This document shows, piece after piece, positions 44,374 to 56,844 of a DNA stretch of 64,000 bases (positions are counted from its first letter, which is position 1; every line of letters starts with the position of its first letter). The notes beneath the pieces are model-generated. The model was not told where the DNA came from. It was given only the letters and a program-made list of their open reading frames with translations, and ran no database searches. Both the position numbers and the translations under genes were made by a program. This stretch comes from Dama dama (Eukaryota > Chordata > Mammalia > Artiodactyla > Cervidae): NCBI RefSeq assembly GCF_033118175.1, contig NC_083697.1:26820001-26884000 (forward strand). Direction: 5' to 3'.

Positions 44374-45710
44374 ATGATTAAATCACAGGGTGTTTGTCTA
44401 TTTTTTTCCTCTGTACTTTCTCCCTCAGGGATCGCCTATACTCCCACATCCCCCGTGAATGTGCCTGACTGGGGATTAGTCCAGTCATCCCATGCCTTTG
44501 AGACATCTTTCCCTTTCCCCCCTGGAATTAAATCTGTCAACTGTGAAACCAGTTTGGTTTTTTTTTTCCCCCCCCCACAATAATTTTTAGTGGTTTCACT
44601 CTATCAAACGAGACGGAGAAATTCAAGTGAAATCAAGGTGTGCGTGTGTTAGTAAAAACTGAACTAGGGCTTGGGTGCCAGGTTTTATTTTCAGCTCTGC
44701 CTTTGCAAACTGGGTGATGGGGCACAACTCAGTTCAGGCAACAGCACCACAAAGGGTGGAACCAGAATACCTCTTGTTTCCTTCTAGCTCAAGGAAGGTG
44801 AAGAACGCCTTTTTTGAAGTTTTATTAGAGTTTCCCAGCATTCTCCTCAACTTCCTCTGGACCTGCTGCCAGACACACGGGCAGCAAGTATGGAGCTGAT
44901 TCAAGGTTCATTTGAGGCAGATGGTTAGGTTTACTCCAACGGCTTACAGCATTCTGGATAGTGAGGGGAGAAAAATAACTAGTTATCAGTTCCTGGTTTG
45001 AATAGGAAGTGGTGAGTATCTGGAGGAGTTCAGACTAGAAGAGGGTAAAAAGATGTTTTGAAAAGTGAAGGCAGGGTGCTTGTTTTTTACCAAAGCAAGG
45101 ACAGTAAACTTAGCTAATGGATAATAGTCATTCACAGAGTGGCTTGGAAAAAATATTAATACAGTCAGCTGGACACTTCAAGCTGAGATCTGGCTGTTTA
45201 TCCTTCTGCCTCAGGCAAACTTCATATTTTAACACCTAAAACTTCACCTCCTCCTATTACTGGCAGTGTTGACTCATAGCATTGTATTTCTGATGGTTGC
45301 ATCTCCAGACAGTGCTAATATACTTGTATACAGTGTTTTCCAGGAAGATGAAAAGCACTCTGATTATGTATTATTGGAGTGTGTGTGTGTGTGATAAAAG
45401 GTTTAGGTCTCCATTTTTTTAGGGAAAACTTGGTCGGTTATTCTACTTATACATCTGATACATACGAATTATGAGATTTTAATGTGTGACTTAATTTTTT
45501 CCTAGATTGTTAATCTTGACATAAGATCATTCATGATAAATCCCTATTTTCAGGAACCTAAAGATTTCAAGAGTTTTAAGGTGGTCATTCCTAACAGACT
45601 TCTTTACCACAAACTATTCTTGTATTGAGTTCAGACTACACATCGTTTTTCCAGGAACATACTCAGAAAGGTTCATTTCAAGAATAAGTAACACTGTCTG
45701 ACTTTCTAAC
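44374..45710. other. Unassigned sequence
   Basis: Contains T and C runs at 44557-44577 and a short (GT)n at 45378-45393. Short plus-strand frames at 44374-44583 and 44675-44899 have no recognisable domain. Confidence 0.45.
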
Positions 45711-45728
45711 TGAAAAAAAAAAAAAAAA
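45711..45728. repeat. Poly-A tract
   Basis: About 17 A with no AATAAA or recognisable element to its left. Confidence 0.9.
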
Positions 45729-45887
45729 GTTTTATCCTCTTATATCATGTCCTCCATTTCCAAGGAAAATTTTTAATGAGAAGCATTCTGGAAGAAAAAT
45801 AATCACATCCCGAGTCCAGGATTATAATTCTTCTTTTCCAGGTGTTCAATATTTCCTCAGTATAAAAACAAGTCAACATCACAAGAC

Positions 45888-45930
45888 CTTTTATTTTATC
45901 TTATTTTATCAGAGATAAAATAGGAATGTT
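45888..45930. repeat. TTTTATC repeats with inverted partner
   Basis: ttttattttatcttattttatc is followed by agagataaaatagg, so the repeats can pair with the adjacent gataaaat. Confidence 0.8.
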
Positions 45931-45944
45931 GATAAGAACAGCAA

Positions 45945-46105
45945 GCAGTAACCGTGGATGCCATTTATTGGGCTGCCACTGAGTTCCAGGAATTTGGCAT
46001 ATTAACCCATGTGGCCCTTACTTAGCTGATGATGAAACTAAGCCTTTGAGAAGTTAAGAATCCTGCCCTAAGGGCATATAGCTAAGAAATACTGGCCTCA
46101 CTCCT
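45945..46105 (-). mobile_element. MIR SINE, antisense
   Basis: gtggatgccatttattgggc, tttggcatattaacccatgt, gatgatgaaactaagccttt and aagggcatatagctaagaaa follow an antisense MIR. Confidence 0.7.
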
Positions 46106-46545
46106 TACAATTCTTGTACACCTGTCCTTATGTTACATGAATTAAAAAAAAGTACTCTTTGTTCCATAGGTAATAATTTTATAGTTGTGTAGAGAACAAA
46201 ATAAATATGACTTCAAGTTCTCATTAGAAATGGCTTTTTGGAATTAATTTAGGACATAATTAGAATAAGCCACACAATGCATCCATGATTTGAGAGACAG
46301 TGGAAAGGTTTGGAGCAGTAATTTAGGATCTAGTATGATCACTTCTTTGATATCAGAAGGGCCTTTTGAAATCTCATCAAAACATCTGATACGGGGATTC
46401 CCTCTGCCACCACCCTTAGGGGAAACTACTTGAGCTCATTCAACGATGGGACATGCAGACCTTTTCAGGCAGAACTTTCCATTTCTGGCCTCTTTGAATG
46501 ATTGGTAACAGTTTATATACTCTCTGCAGTTGTTATGTTACTCAC

Positions 46546-46615
46546 CTCTTCTATACATCTTGTTTCATTTATGAAAGCTCCTCTTTTATACATCTTGTTT
46601 CATTTATGAAAGCTT
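46546..46615. repeat. Two-copy 35-bp direct tandem duplication
   Basis: Units 46546-46580 and 46581-46615 both read ctcttYtatacatcttgttt followed by catttatgaaagctY. They differ at only two positions, both C to T. Confidence 0.97.
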
Positions 46616-48611
46616 GTTCTTATTTTGAGTCCAAGTCTGTTCTTTCATTTACTTCAACTGACAGGAGTGATGGAAACTTTTTCTGTATAAAATGTAAATG
46701 AGGTGGGGGACAGTGTTGTGGTGAATAACTTCTAATTTAATATTTATGATGGAGTATCTCTTTGCTGAGGTGGTTTTGGTGAACAAATTCCGGGTAGATT
46801 TGACAGCAGTATGGGCTTTCCTTGTCTCTGAACTCCCTTTAAAGCTACAAGACCAAGAGCTTTGCTGATGCATCTCTCTATTTCCCTCTTCTCTCCCCAC
46901 CATGCATAAAAAACAGCAACATGGAAGGCAAGAATAGTTCTGACAAACAGTAATAACTTGCCACCTTAATGGCAATAGATCAGAGGCTAGACAATGACGA
47001 AGTAAATCCTTGGTAGCTAAGAGTGTTGCTCTGGTTTTAGAAAGGGAAGGTTTTGACTTTTGCTTTACTTGTTACATGGATAAAACAAAAGAACTTTATA
47101 GTATATGCCCTTAATTGAACTTTTTGTGCCCTTTAAAAACACGTTTTGGAGGCTTGGAAAGATGCCATACATTTAGCTAGGTACATCTGTGTGTAGATGA
47201 GATATGTACTTGTTTTATCTACTTTCCTCATTGAGTGTAAAGTGGAAGTGGGCAGCTGGATATAGCTCAGAAAGTGCATATGCAAGACTCACATGGATAA
47301 AATCATGCACTTTCAATGGGGACAGTTCTCATTCCTGTGTGACTGGAGTCTATGGATTATAGTGTGTGTTCCTCAGTTTATGTAGAATCAACCACACTGT
47401 TGGTGTTGCTTTCTGATCAGGCTTACATCTCCATAGTTATTGTTCGATAGGTAGACTTTACCTTCTGACACATGGCTCAGTATGCTCCATGACCAGAATT
47501 TTAAATGCAAGTTCATCATAAATTTTATCTGATCTTTTACTTTGCCAGAGAAGAATAGAATGGTCTGGCAGAACTTTATTCAACAATGCTGATTTCTTCT
47601 AAGGAGCTCCTCAAAGAGTTTGCAAGTTGATACTTTGCAAATTGTTTTTCTCATTTAGAAATACCAGTGGATTATACATTAAAGGAAAAGGGAAGTGTGG
47701 TGGGGAGGATAGGTGGAAGTTAATGTCAAGGGCAATGAGAAGTATTGACCATGAGCAAGCTGAATTGTTTTGAGTGGGAGACATCTTATTTATCTTCAAT
47801 AAACTGAATATCTATTGAGGACAAGGCTCATAGTCATTCTTGTATAGTTCCAAAGGGAAGAAAAATGATGAGGCATATTTTTGCTCAGATATAGTAATAA
47901 GAAGATATGCTTCTAGGAAGCTGATTTTTACCTTCTTTCCACCTCCACCCATAAAAACACCCATACATCTGGGTTTCCTGAAGAAGAATTTATCAGTTAG
48001 AACTGTTACAAAATGAATGGATGAAACCATCTCAAACAACTTCCTCCCTAACAATGGTCAAGTAGACACAAACCCACAAATGATGTTACAGGCTTTCTTA
48101 GTGGTGGGTACTCTGGATACCACAAAGAACCAGACCAGCACAGCCCTTCCTTTTCCAGAGCTGGTGTTGAGGACAACGTTTGAAAAAGGTAGAAAAGGAA
48201 AGAGTCATTAAGAAAGCTACTCAGAAAAGGACGAGGTCAGAGGGGAAGAGATAGAATGCTTCAGAACCGTGGCCAGCAGGTCACAGCGCATCCAGGTTGT
48301 GTTGGGAACACAGTGATGAGGAATGCGCCATCCCAGCTCCCAAGGAGCTTCCAGTATAGTTGGGTGACCCCACTGTAGGGGGGAAAAAAGAAGAGGATTG
48401 ACTGGTTCCACCTGGGATTCATCCTTTGGGCACTGGCTTGTGTTTCTCTGTGGTGGTCTCACTGCATGTGGATTTTGAGTTCTCTTGGTCTGTCCTTCTA
48501 AGGACAGGGCCCCCAAGCTTGGGAAGCACACACCGTGGCACATCTTAGGTCAGTACTTCATTAATGCCCGCATTTTCTTTGAAAATAATAAACCTCTGTC
48601 CATTAATTTTC
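46616..48611. other. Unassigned sequence
   Basis: About 2 kb without a recognisable gene. 48040-48390 resembles a mammal-wide repeat block (agcccttccttttccagagc, cccaaggagcttccagtata) of unassigned family. The 108-codon minus-strand frame at 48217-48543 has no domain. Confidence 0.4.
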
Positions 48612-48706
48612 TTTAAAAATTTTTGTTACTGAAGTATAGTTGTACAATATTGTGTTAATTTCTGCTGTCCAGCAAAGTGATTCAGTTATACATACATATA
48701 TATAAA
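48612..48706 (-). mobile_element. L1 3' end fragment, antisense
   Basis: actgaagtatagttgtacaa, tattgtgttaatttctgctg and ccagcaaagtgattcagtta match the antisense ruminant L1 3' end. Confidence 0.85.
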
Positions 48707-49584
48707 ACAACTGTTGGAATTTCAATATTCACATTATTATTCAGCAGAGACAATGAATGCATGTATAATAAACATGACACTTATTCAGCTCATATATTTG
48801 CATTAGAGATGAACCTATTCTCAAAAATTATGACCCAAATGTAAATTGACTGCTCTTAAACATTTTTTACCTTTTTACTTATATACTAACTTAATTAAAT
48901 ATATCCAATTTTCATTTCCAATGCTCTGGAATGTGTGACAAATGTCCATGGGATACAAAAGCAGTAAATTTGTCTTTACTGTTGTTGTTATTTATGGTGA
49001 AGACATGCTTCATTAAACAGCCCCTGTCTCGTTACTGAAACAACTTAATATGGTTTTGCACGACTAATGGTTTTCATCAGCATTCATCATTGAGTTGTTT
49101 CCTACCCAAGAAACAGGGTTGGTATTCTAAATATTATCTATGCTAGGCTGGGGAAATCTCATTACCAAAAAGGTAGTAAGTTTCAGGAGAGAACTAATTT
49201 AAATCAATCAATGGAGTGGTCCTGGTAGAGAATTACGTGATACTTATAATAATGTACTGCCTATGCTTTTATTTAGGGGGTTAAATATCTACTATTTTCT
49301 CTGCTTTCTGGTCAAGCAGGAAGAAATAACACTTGAGTTTTGGTTTTCAGTGGTTAGAAGGGGCATTTCCAAGGAGGAAAGAGAACTGATTTTAGATGCA
49401 GGAGCAGTAGAGCCTGTCTGGCCCTCAATGGCCTCATTGGTGGAAATGAAAACAGAGCTGCTGTTTTATCTAATTTTACTCTAAATTCTGATGTTCTATA
49501 GTTAACACATTATCTATTTGCTGTCACCAAACATCGTTCCTGTATTAACAAAGGAATGAAGGCACATGTGTGTTCAGTTCACTG
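48707..49584. other. Unassigned AT-rich sequence
   Basis: No gene or repeat recognised. A 73-codon frame at 49263-49484 has no domain. Confidence 0.45.
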
Positions 49585-49760
49585 AAAAAGCACTAGAAGG
49601 AAGTCTAATAACACAGGAAGAGAACCAGCCCCACTGGGAGTGGGGAGGCTTGGACTCAGCTTTAGCTCTGTCAACAACTAGCTTTGTAACCTTGGAGGAG
49701 ATCCTTACTCAGTATTCCTTATGATTGTTGTCAGTTCTGAGATTCTGTGAGTTCAATAAC
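49585..49760 (+). mobile_element. MIR SINE, sense
   Basis: gaggcttggactcagcttta, gctctgtcaacaactagctt and gtaaccttggaggagatcct follow the MIR 5' half and core. Confidence 0.72.
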
Positions 49761-50065
49761 GAAGTAAAAGAATGGAGATAGATAATTGTACCTGATGTTA
49801 TCAGGAAATGAACTTTGAACTCAGGAAAACCTAAGGAAACTTGATTTTTAAAAAAATACAAGACGTTATGTTAATTTTTTAGCTGTTACCTATAAAAGCT
49901 TTGTGTCAAGATTACCTTTGACTGAACCTTTTGAAGTTTGAAGAGATGGCAGATTGTTACTTCTACCCCATAAGTCTAATGAGTTTGGAACTAATTGAGA
50001 AATGGGCACAGCCAGATAGATCAGAATCAAATGGCTGTTAGGGCTGAATTCGGCTATGGAGTTTA
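49761..50065. other. Unassigned sequence
   Basis: No gene or repeat recognised. Confidence 0.4.
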
Positions 50066-50076
50066 GATGTTCCCTT

Positions 50077-50277
50077 TGCTGTTTAGTTGCTCAGTCGGGT
50101 CCAACACTTTTGTGACCCCATGGACTGTAGCTCTCCAGGCTTCTCTGTCCATGAGATTTCCAAGGCAAGAATATTGGAGTGGTTTGCTATTCCCTTCTCC
50201 AGGGGCTCTTCCTGACCCACAGATTGAACCATTGTCCCCTGCATTGGCAGAAATATTCTTTACCACATGGAAAGCCT
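50077..50277 (-). mobile_element. Bov-tA SINE, antisense
   Basis: A full-length copy from tgctgtttagttgctcagtc to accacatggaaagcc. Flanks gatgttccctt at 50066-50076 and 50278-50288 are a perfect 11-bp target-site duplication. Confidence 0.95.
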
Positions 50278-50288
50278 GATGTTCCCTT

Positions 50289-51886
50289 AGTAGTGGAGAA
50301 TTAGATTATTTGTTTTCCTCTAAGCATAAGCTTTGGAATGATCCACCAGAACTATGTAGAGAAGACATACTCAGAATTACTGCCTTGCCTCTGCTGAACT
50401 CCAGTATCTGACCCAGAAGGAGATTGTGCTCCAAGGAGGAATATTGGGCCCTGATCCATGTGTATTGGCCACATGGAGTTGAGGATCTGGAGGAGAAGGC
50501 CAGAGGTAATGAAAGGTGGGGGCAGCCAGTACAAATAACTGGGGCTGGTGATCTGGAAGAGGTGTGGGTCTGAATACAAAGCCCTCTAAGGAATTTGTTA
50601 CTATGGTCTACCCTTCTCTGGAGGCCCTTCGAATACTGTTCACCAGGGTCTGACTGGCTCTCTTGCCATAATGAAAGCCCTCTGTCTTTGTAGACTTGAG
50701 TGAGGGTAGAAGGGCTGAGCCATATTCATAGCATTCTGATCTCCTCAGTCATCTCTGTTGTGTGTGTTTCCAAAACAGGGAGGGGAGTGTGGAGAAGCTG
50801 GAGAGAGTATTATCCTAGAAGTCCTTTATCAGAAACATGAGACTAGGGCACTGGCAATTTTTCCTAACAGGCTTTCTTATCTTTCTACTTGTGGTGGCAA
50901 ATATTTATTAGAAATACACCTTTTCTTATTAACTCTATACACGTGGCAAAACTGGTAAACAATTGTATATTCATCAGCTTGAAGCCTTCCCCCACTACTC
51001 TTGGTCTTGACTTAGAGCAAATACATGAATCTTGTCTAAGAATTCCATGGAAGTGTTCATGTCTTTTTCCCCAGGGTCCTTGGGCAGAATGAATTAATAT
51101 AAGATTTGTTCATGGAAGTCAAGGGGTTGGTTACTTAGAAGTCTTCAGATCATACTGAAGTCTGTTTTGCTGGGGGAGCTAACTTCATACATTGCTCATC
51201 ACTTTTGCCCTAACTTCTTTACCAAAGCTTGTGACTATAACACCTGGTTTTATAATATATCAGGTCATGCTAGATTAGCTTACTTGGGGGTAACAGAAAT
51301 CCTGGGAGCTTTGGAAATATTGATGCATTGATGTAGAGGTGATGTGAATACAGTGTAGCCTAGAAAAAAGGGCAGCGCTCATCCTCCCAAGTGACACTTT
51401 ACCTGTCGTGAAAAATCTCATGGACAGTCTCCCCAGTCCTGTCATCCTTCCTCTGTATATAGACATCAGAAACAATGAGACTAGTTTTGTGTCAGAGCTG
51501 GAAAGAGTACTCAGTAAAAGAATATCTAGAAATCTAAAGACTAAATAAAACAAAACTGAGTGAAATTTAAAATAAAACTAGAATTTGTGATAGAACAGAC
51601 TGCCAATTCAAGCACGACATCTATGGCAGTTGCTTTTTGAGAGTAGTGTAAAAATACACAAGTGGCCTCATATCACATCAAGTGAATGCAAAGAAAAACT
51701 ATGAAGCCAGGCGCAATTCCAGGGACAGCAGAGTGGGGAGAGGGGAGCACAGAAGATGACAAAGCCTTGGTTTAGTGCCATCTGGAGCTCGCCTGCCTGG
51801 CTGAGAATTCTGGATCATCATGTTATCTCGGGAAGTTGTTTAAACACTCTGTGCCTCAGTTTCATCCTCTCTAAGACGAAGATTTT
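50289..51886. other. Unassigned sequence
   Basis: 50390-50760 has the look of an old LTR-retroelement remnant, but no family or frame can be supported. The minus-strand frame at 51275-51553 has no recognisable domain. Confidence 0.38.
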
Positions 51887-51887
51887 G

Positions 51888-54265
51888 TTGTTCAGCTGCT
51901 CAGTCATGTCCGACTCTTTGTGACTCCATGGACTGCAGCACATCAGGCCCCCCTGTCCTTCACCATCTCCCAGAGCTTGCTCAGTCTCATGTCCATTGAA
52001 TCGGTGATGCCATCCAACTATCTCATCCTCTGTTAGCCCCTTCTCTTTCTGCCTTCTATCTTTCCCAGCATCAGGGTCTTTTCCAATAAGTCGGCTCTTT
52101 CCATCAGGTGGCCAAAGTATTAGAACTTCAGCATCAGTCCTTCCAATGAAAATCAGGGTTGATTTCTTTTAGGATTGACAGGTGTGATCTCCTTGCAGCC
52201 CAAGGGACTCTCAAGAGTCTTCTTCAACACCACAGTTCAAAAGCATCAATTCTTTGATGCTCAGCCTTCTTTATAGTCCAACTCTCACATCCATACATGA
52301 CTCCTGGAAGAGCCATAGCTTTGACTAGATGGACCTTTGTTGGCAAAGTAATGTCTCTGCTTTTTAATATGCTGTCTAGGTTGGTCATAGGTTTTCTTCC
52401 AAGGAGCAAGCATCTTTTAATTTCATGGCTGCAGTCACTATCTGCAGTGATTTTGGAGCCCCTCCAAATAAAGTCAGCCACTGTTTCCATTGTATCCCCA
52501 TCTATTTGCCAAGAAGTGATGGCACCAGATGCCATGATCTTAGTTGTCTCAACGTTGAGTTTTAAGCCAACTTTTTCACTCTCACTTTCATCAAGAGGTT
52601 CTTTAGTTCTCTGCTTTCTGCCATAAGAGTGGTGTCATCTGCATATCTGAAGTTATTGATATTTCTCCTGGCAATCTTGATTCCAGCTTGTGCTTCATCC
52701 AGTCCAGCGTTTCTCATGATGTACTCTGCATATAAGTTAAATAAGCAGGGTGACAATATACAGCCTTGATGGACTCCTTTCCCGATTTGGAACCAGTCTG
52801 TTGTTCCATGTCCAGTTCTAACTGTTGCTTCTTGACCTGAATACAGATTGCTCAGGAGGCAGGTCAGGTGGTCTGATATTCCCATCTCTTTAAGAATTTT
52901 CCACAGTTTTTTGTGATCCAGATAGTCAAAGGCTTTAGCGTAGTTATTGAAGCGGAATTCTCTTGCTTTTTCTATGATCTAGCAGATGTTGAAAATTTGA
53001 TCTCTGGTTCCTCTGCTGTTTCTAAATCCATCTTGAGCATCTGGAACTTCACGGTTCACATATTGCTGAAGCCTGGCTTGGAGAATTTTGAGCATTACTT
53101 TGCTAATGTGTGAGATGAGTGCAATTTTGTGGTAGTTTGAACATTCTTCAGCATTGCCTTTCTTTGGGACTGGAATGAAAACTGACCTTTTCCAGTCCTG
53201 TGGCCACTGCTGAGTTTTTCAATTTTGCTGGCATGTTGAATGTAGCACTTTAACAGAATCATCTTTTAGGACTTGAATCAGCTCAGCTGGAATTCCATCA
53301 CCTCCACTAGCTTTGTTTGTAGTGGTGCTTCCTAAGGCCCACTTGATTTCGCATTCCAGGATGTCTGGCTCTAGGTGAGTAATCACACCATCGTGGTTAT
53401 CTGGGTCATGAAGATCTTTTTTGTGCAGCTCTTCTGTGTAATCTTGCCACCTCTTCTTAATATCTTCTGCTTCTGTTAGGTCCATACTGTTTCTGTCCTT
53501 TATTGTGCTTATCTTTGCATGAAATATTCCCTTGGTATCTCTAATTTTCTTAGAGATCTCTAGTCTTTCCCATTCTGTTGTTTTCCTCTATTTCTTTGCA
53601 TTGTTCACTCAAAAAGGCTTTCTTATCTCTCCTTGCTATTCTTTGGAACTCTGTATTCAGATGGGTATATCTTTCTTTTTCTCCTTTGCCTTTCTCTCCT
53701 CTTCTTTTCTCAGCTATTTGTAAAGCCTCCTCAGACAACTATTTTACCTTTCTTTTTCTTAGGGATGGTTTTGATCACCACCTCCTGTACAATGTTATGA
53801 ACCCCATCCATAGTTCTTCTGGCTCTCTATCAGATCTAATCCCTTGGATCTGTTTGTCACTTCCACTGTGTAATTGTGAGGGATTTGATTTAGATCATAC
53901 CTAAATGGCCTAGTGATTTTCCTTACATTCTTCAATTTAAGTCTGAATTTGAGAATAAGGAGTTCATGATCTGTGCCACAGTCAGCTCCCTGTCTTTTTT
54001 GCTGACTGTACAGAGCTTCTCCATTTTCATCTGCAATAAATATAATCAGTCTGATTCAGGATTGACCATCTGGTGATGTCCATGTGTAGAGTCATCTCTT
54101 GTGTTGTTGGAAGAGGGTGTTTGCTGTGACCAGTGCGTTCTCTTGGCAGAGCTCTGTTAGCCTGTGCCCTGCTTCATTCTGTACTCCAAGGCTAAACCTC
54201 CCTGTACTCCAGGTGTCTTTTGGCTTTCTACTTTTGCATTCCAGTCTCTGATAAAAAACATGAGG
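51888..54265 (-). mobile_element. BovB LINE, antisense, longest copy (D)
   Basis: About 2.4 kb, read on the minus strand from inside the endonuclease domain (near 54265), through the linker and full RT domain, to the shared tail (complement of gttcagctgctcagtcatgt at 51891). The 5' end is truncated within the endonuclease. Confidence 0.97.
52224..53740 (-). pseudogene. BovB polyprotein, RT region, broken
   Basis: Minus-strand frames in order are: 53550-53738 (linker, RDKKAFLSEQCKEIEENNRM), 53219-53485 (RT N-terminus, SGGDGIPAELIQVLKDD), 52562-52885 (GVHQGCILSPCLFNLYAEYI and the catalytic box RYADDTTLMAES), and 52224-52535 (MASGAITSWQIDG, LDSILKSRDITLPTKVHLVK). YADD is preserved, but the protein is split by several frameshifts or stops. 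It cannot act as it stands. Confidence 0.93.
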
Positions 54266-54269
54266 TTAG

Positions 54270-54975
54270 AAATGGTATCCAGCATTCCAAGAATGTCCAT
54301 GTTGGATGTGCACTGGTAAAGCTGGTACAGCCAAAGGAGGGAGGCTTTGAAGATGTTGATGATGCCAACGGTTGCAGACAGGGGCTACTGAACACCCCCC
54401 AGGGCCATGGCGGGAGTACTGGGTCCTGACCAGATGGCAGAATGCAGGAGGGAGAGAGCCATAATTTTATTGGGGTTTCCTTGGGAAGGGTAAGGCAGGC
54501 AGGATAAACATTTTAGGATGGACAGGTTTGAATAATTCCTGTGGGTTTCAGGCTAAAGGAGTGATTTCTTGTTGCCTGGTCCTGAGGTGACTTAGTGCAG
54601 GGGAAATATTGGCTTGGTGTGCAAGAATTAGGTATAAAGAGGTGTCTGGGGACTGGGAACTAGCTGGCTGGTATATGAGAGATGTGAGCCTAGCTGAGCC
54701 TTTTATTATTTTTAACAATTGGCTAGCCACTTGGGGGCCATTTCTCCCCAGGTCTGGGAGGGGCATCTCTCCCTGGGTCTGTGAGGCCCCCAAATGCCAG
54801 AGCACATGTAGCCCAAGCTGGTCTCATGTCCCCAGTCTAACTGCCTGGGAGGCTGAGGAATGGGAAGGAGCAAGACCCTGTGCCTTAAGTAGACAGGGCC
54901 CAGAACAATCCGGACTTGTAGAGTATGTAGGAGAGCTTGCAAACAGTTGAAGGGGCATAAAAATAGTCTGTGATA
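54270..54975 (-). mobile_element. LTR-like ancient repeat, family unassigned
   Basis: Contains ccataattttattggggttt, gacttagtgcaggggaaata, ctccctgggtctgtgaggcc and gcttgcaaacagttgaagg, an order I recognise from a mammalian interspersed repeat but cannot name. Possible antisense LTR or internal sequence. The plus-strand 113-codon frame is not credible. Confidence 0.35.
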
Positions 54976-55374
54976 AGTGGCATATTGGGATTGTACAGAA
55001 TAACAGAGATTAAACAGCTTATATATGTACACAACTTTTAAGCAGCTAATTAATTTTTTAATCTGTAGGTCAAATCATATAGAACATCAAATGGATTAAG
55101 AATTGTTCATAGCATTTACCTGCTTTGATTGGCATTTTGTGGATATCCAGGAAGAAGAAAAACAGGAAATAAGCCAATAAGAGATGTTTCCTTTTACCTG
55201 AAGAAAGACACCAGCAGTTATCGTGGTTGACCCATATTTGGCACAGCCACAGGGTTTGCACTGAGGGACACTGAAGGTGATATGAACTTGAGGATGCCAT
55301 GGGTGTGACACCATGAAGGACAGGTTTTGCCATCTCTCCCACCATGTGCATGAACCTTAGTTACACGGTAGGGT
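54976..55374. other. Unassigned sequence
   Basis: No gene or repeat recognised. Confidence 0.4.
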
Positions 55375-55520
55375 GTTAGACTTGGAGTGACAAGATCTGG
55401 AAGTGGATCTGTCTCTGGTGCTTCCTAGCTATGTGACTTTTTGTATTTCTCATCTATAAATGGGAACAAGGATGATTTAACAAGACAGTGGTGGGGTTTC
55501 CGTGAGATAATGTTTTTGAT
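55375..55520 (+). mobile_element. MIR SINE, sense
   Basis: gtgacaagatctggaagtgg, cctagctatgtgactttttg, catctataaatgggaacaag and cgtgagataatg follow MIR. Confidence 0.75.
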
Positions 55521-55679
55521 TATTTTCAGAGAGAGCTCATTCTCACCATTGGTGGCTTCTGTGTCGAGTAACAATAGCTGTTCCACAGACATCCCCTGAT
55601 TTCTGGTGGACTTTACTAGGTAGGTAGATGATTAACTCATGCCAGTGTTGGGTACTCAATTCTTAGATTCTTCATTGTG

Positions 55680-55890
55680 GATGTAATGGATGAGAGTTCA
55701 GGCTTTGCCTTCTATTTGACTTTACTCCTCTAAACCTTTTTTCTAAGCCTAGTTTTCTCATTATTAAAATGAGGATAATAATAGTATCAACCTCATGGGT
55801 TGTCATGATAATTAAATGAAATTACACATGTAGAACACTTAGCTTAGTACCTGACACATAATAATCACCCAATAAGTGGTTGTTATTACT
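55680..55890 (+). mobile_element. MIR SINE, sense
   Basis: ttattaaaatgaggataata, caacctcatgggttgtcatg, acttagcttagtacctgaca and ataatcacccaataagtgg give a clear MIR 3' half. Confidence 0.88.
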
Positions 55891-56793
55891 AATCTCACTT
55901 AATGTACACATGAAGGGGTTTAATCTACACTTCTGGATTCAGATGCAAACTAATCTATGTCTCATTAGCAGAATCAATGAGAAAAAAAATAGAAGTTATT
56001 AAGTAATTGGTTAAAAGAGCTATAGAGAAGGACAAATGAATCTTTTGTATTTTCAGCCAAGCACTACTATAACTCATGGTGTTTGAGAAAATACAGCATT
56101 CTACTAAAAACCTAGGACACTCTTAAGACATATGAAAAATAAAATTTAGTTTTTTTTTTTTTAAAAAGCCCTTTGTTGTAGCATTATCACTTGAGTAATA
56201 CCTGCAGTGAATGCTATAGAAATTCCACTTAGTTCATCTTCAAAGAAAGCTTCTATGGGGAGGTGATTTTTATGTTCATGTGTGCCACAGAAGTTGTGAG
56301 ATAATGCCTGATAATTAGCATAAGCTTGAAGCCAAATAGCTGGAAAAACATGTTCCAGGACATTGCAGGTCAAATCATATTTCTATAAAAAGAAACTGCT
56401 GGATGTTCAGCTGACAGATCATCAACCATAAAAGGTTAGTTTAATGGATTTCCATCATTATCTAAACACAAAATCACAGAGCCAAGTTTATGTGCATTGT
56501 TAATCATATGTTGTGAACCTGGTAAAAGAAAATGCAACAGAAGCATCAGATGAGATGTTTTTCCTTTTTTTATTTTTAAATTGCAATATTAGACTTTTTG
56601 AGAATCACTGGGGGAAAAATGGTTTCTTGGAGCAATTGCTCTAAGGGATGTGCATTCTCTTATTGGAGAAACAAAATGGTGGAACCAGAGGAAGAGCTCT
56701 GAAAATTTTGTGCTTTATAAAGCTACTAGATTCCTTGCTTTTGCTAATCTTTAAATTCTAGAAGAAAGCATGTCCCAACCCAGAGGATTTTTA

Positions 56794-56796
<3 letters not shown>
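55891..56796. other. Unassigned sequence
   Basis: T12 run near 56150. No gene or repeat recognised. Confidence 0.45.

Positions 56797-56800
<4 letters not shown>

Positions 56801-56831
<31 letters not shown>
56801..56831. repeat. (GT)n microsatellite
   Basis: About 15-16 GT units immediately left of the L1 insertion at 56845. Confidence 0.96.
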
Positions 56832-56835
<4 letters not shown>

Positions 56836-56844
56836 AAATCAGCA

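Noticed and set aside
48217..48543. 108-codon minus-strand open frame
   Set aside because: Overlaps old repeat-like sequence, with no recognisable domain or splice signals.
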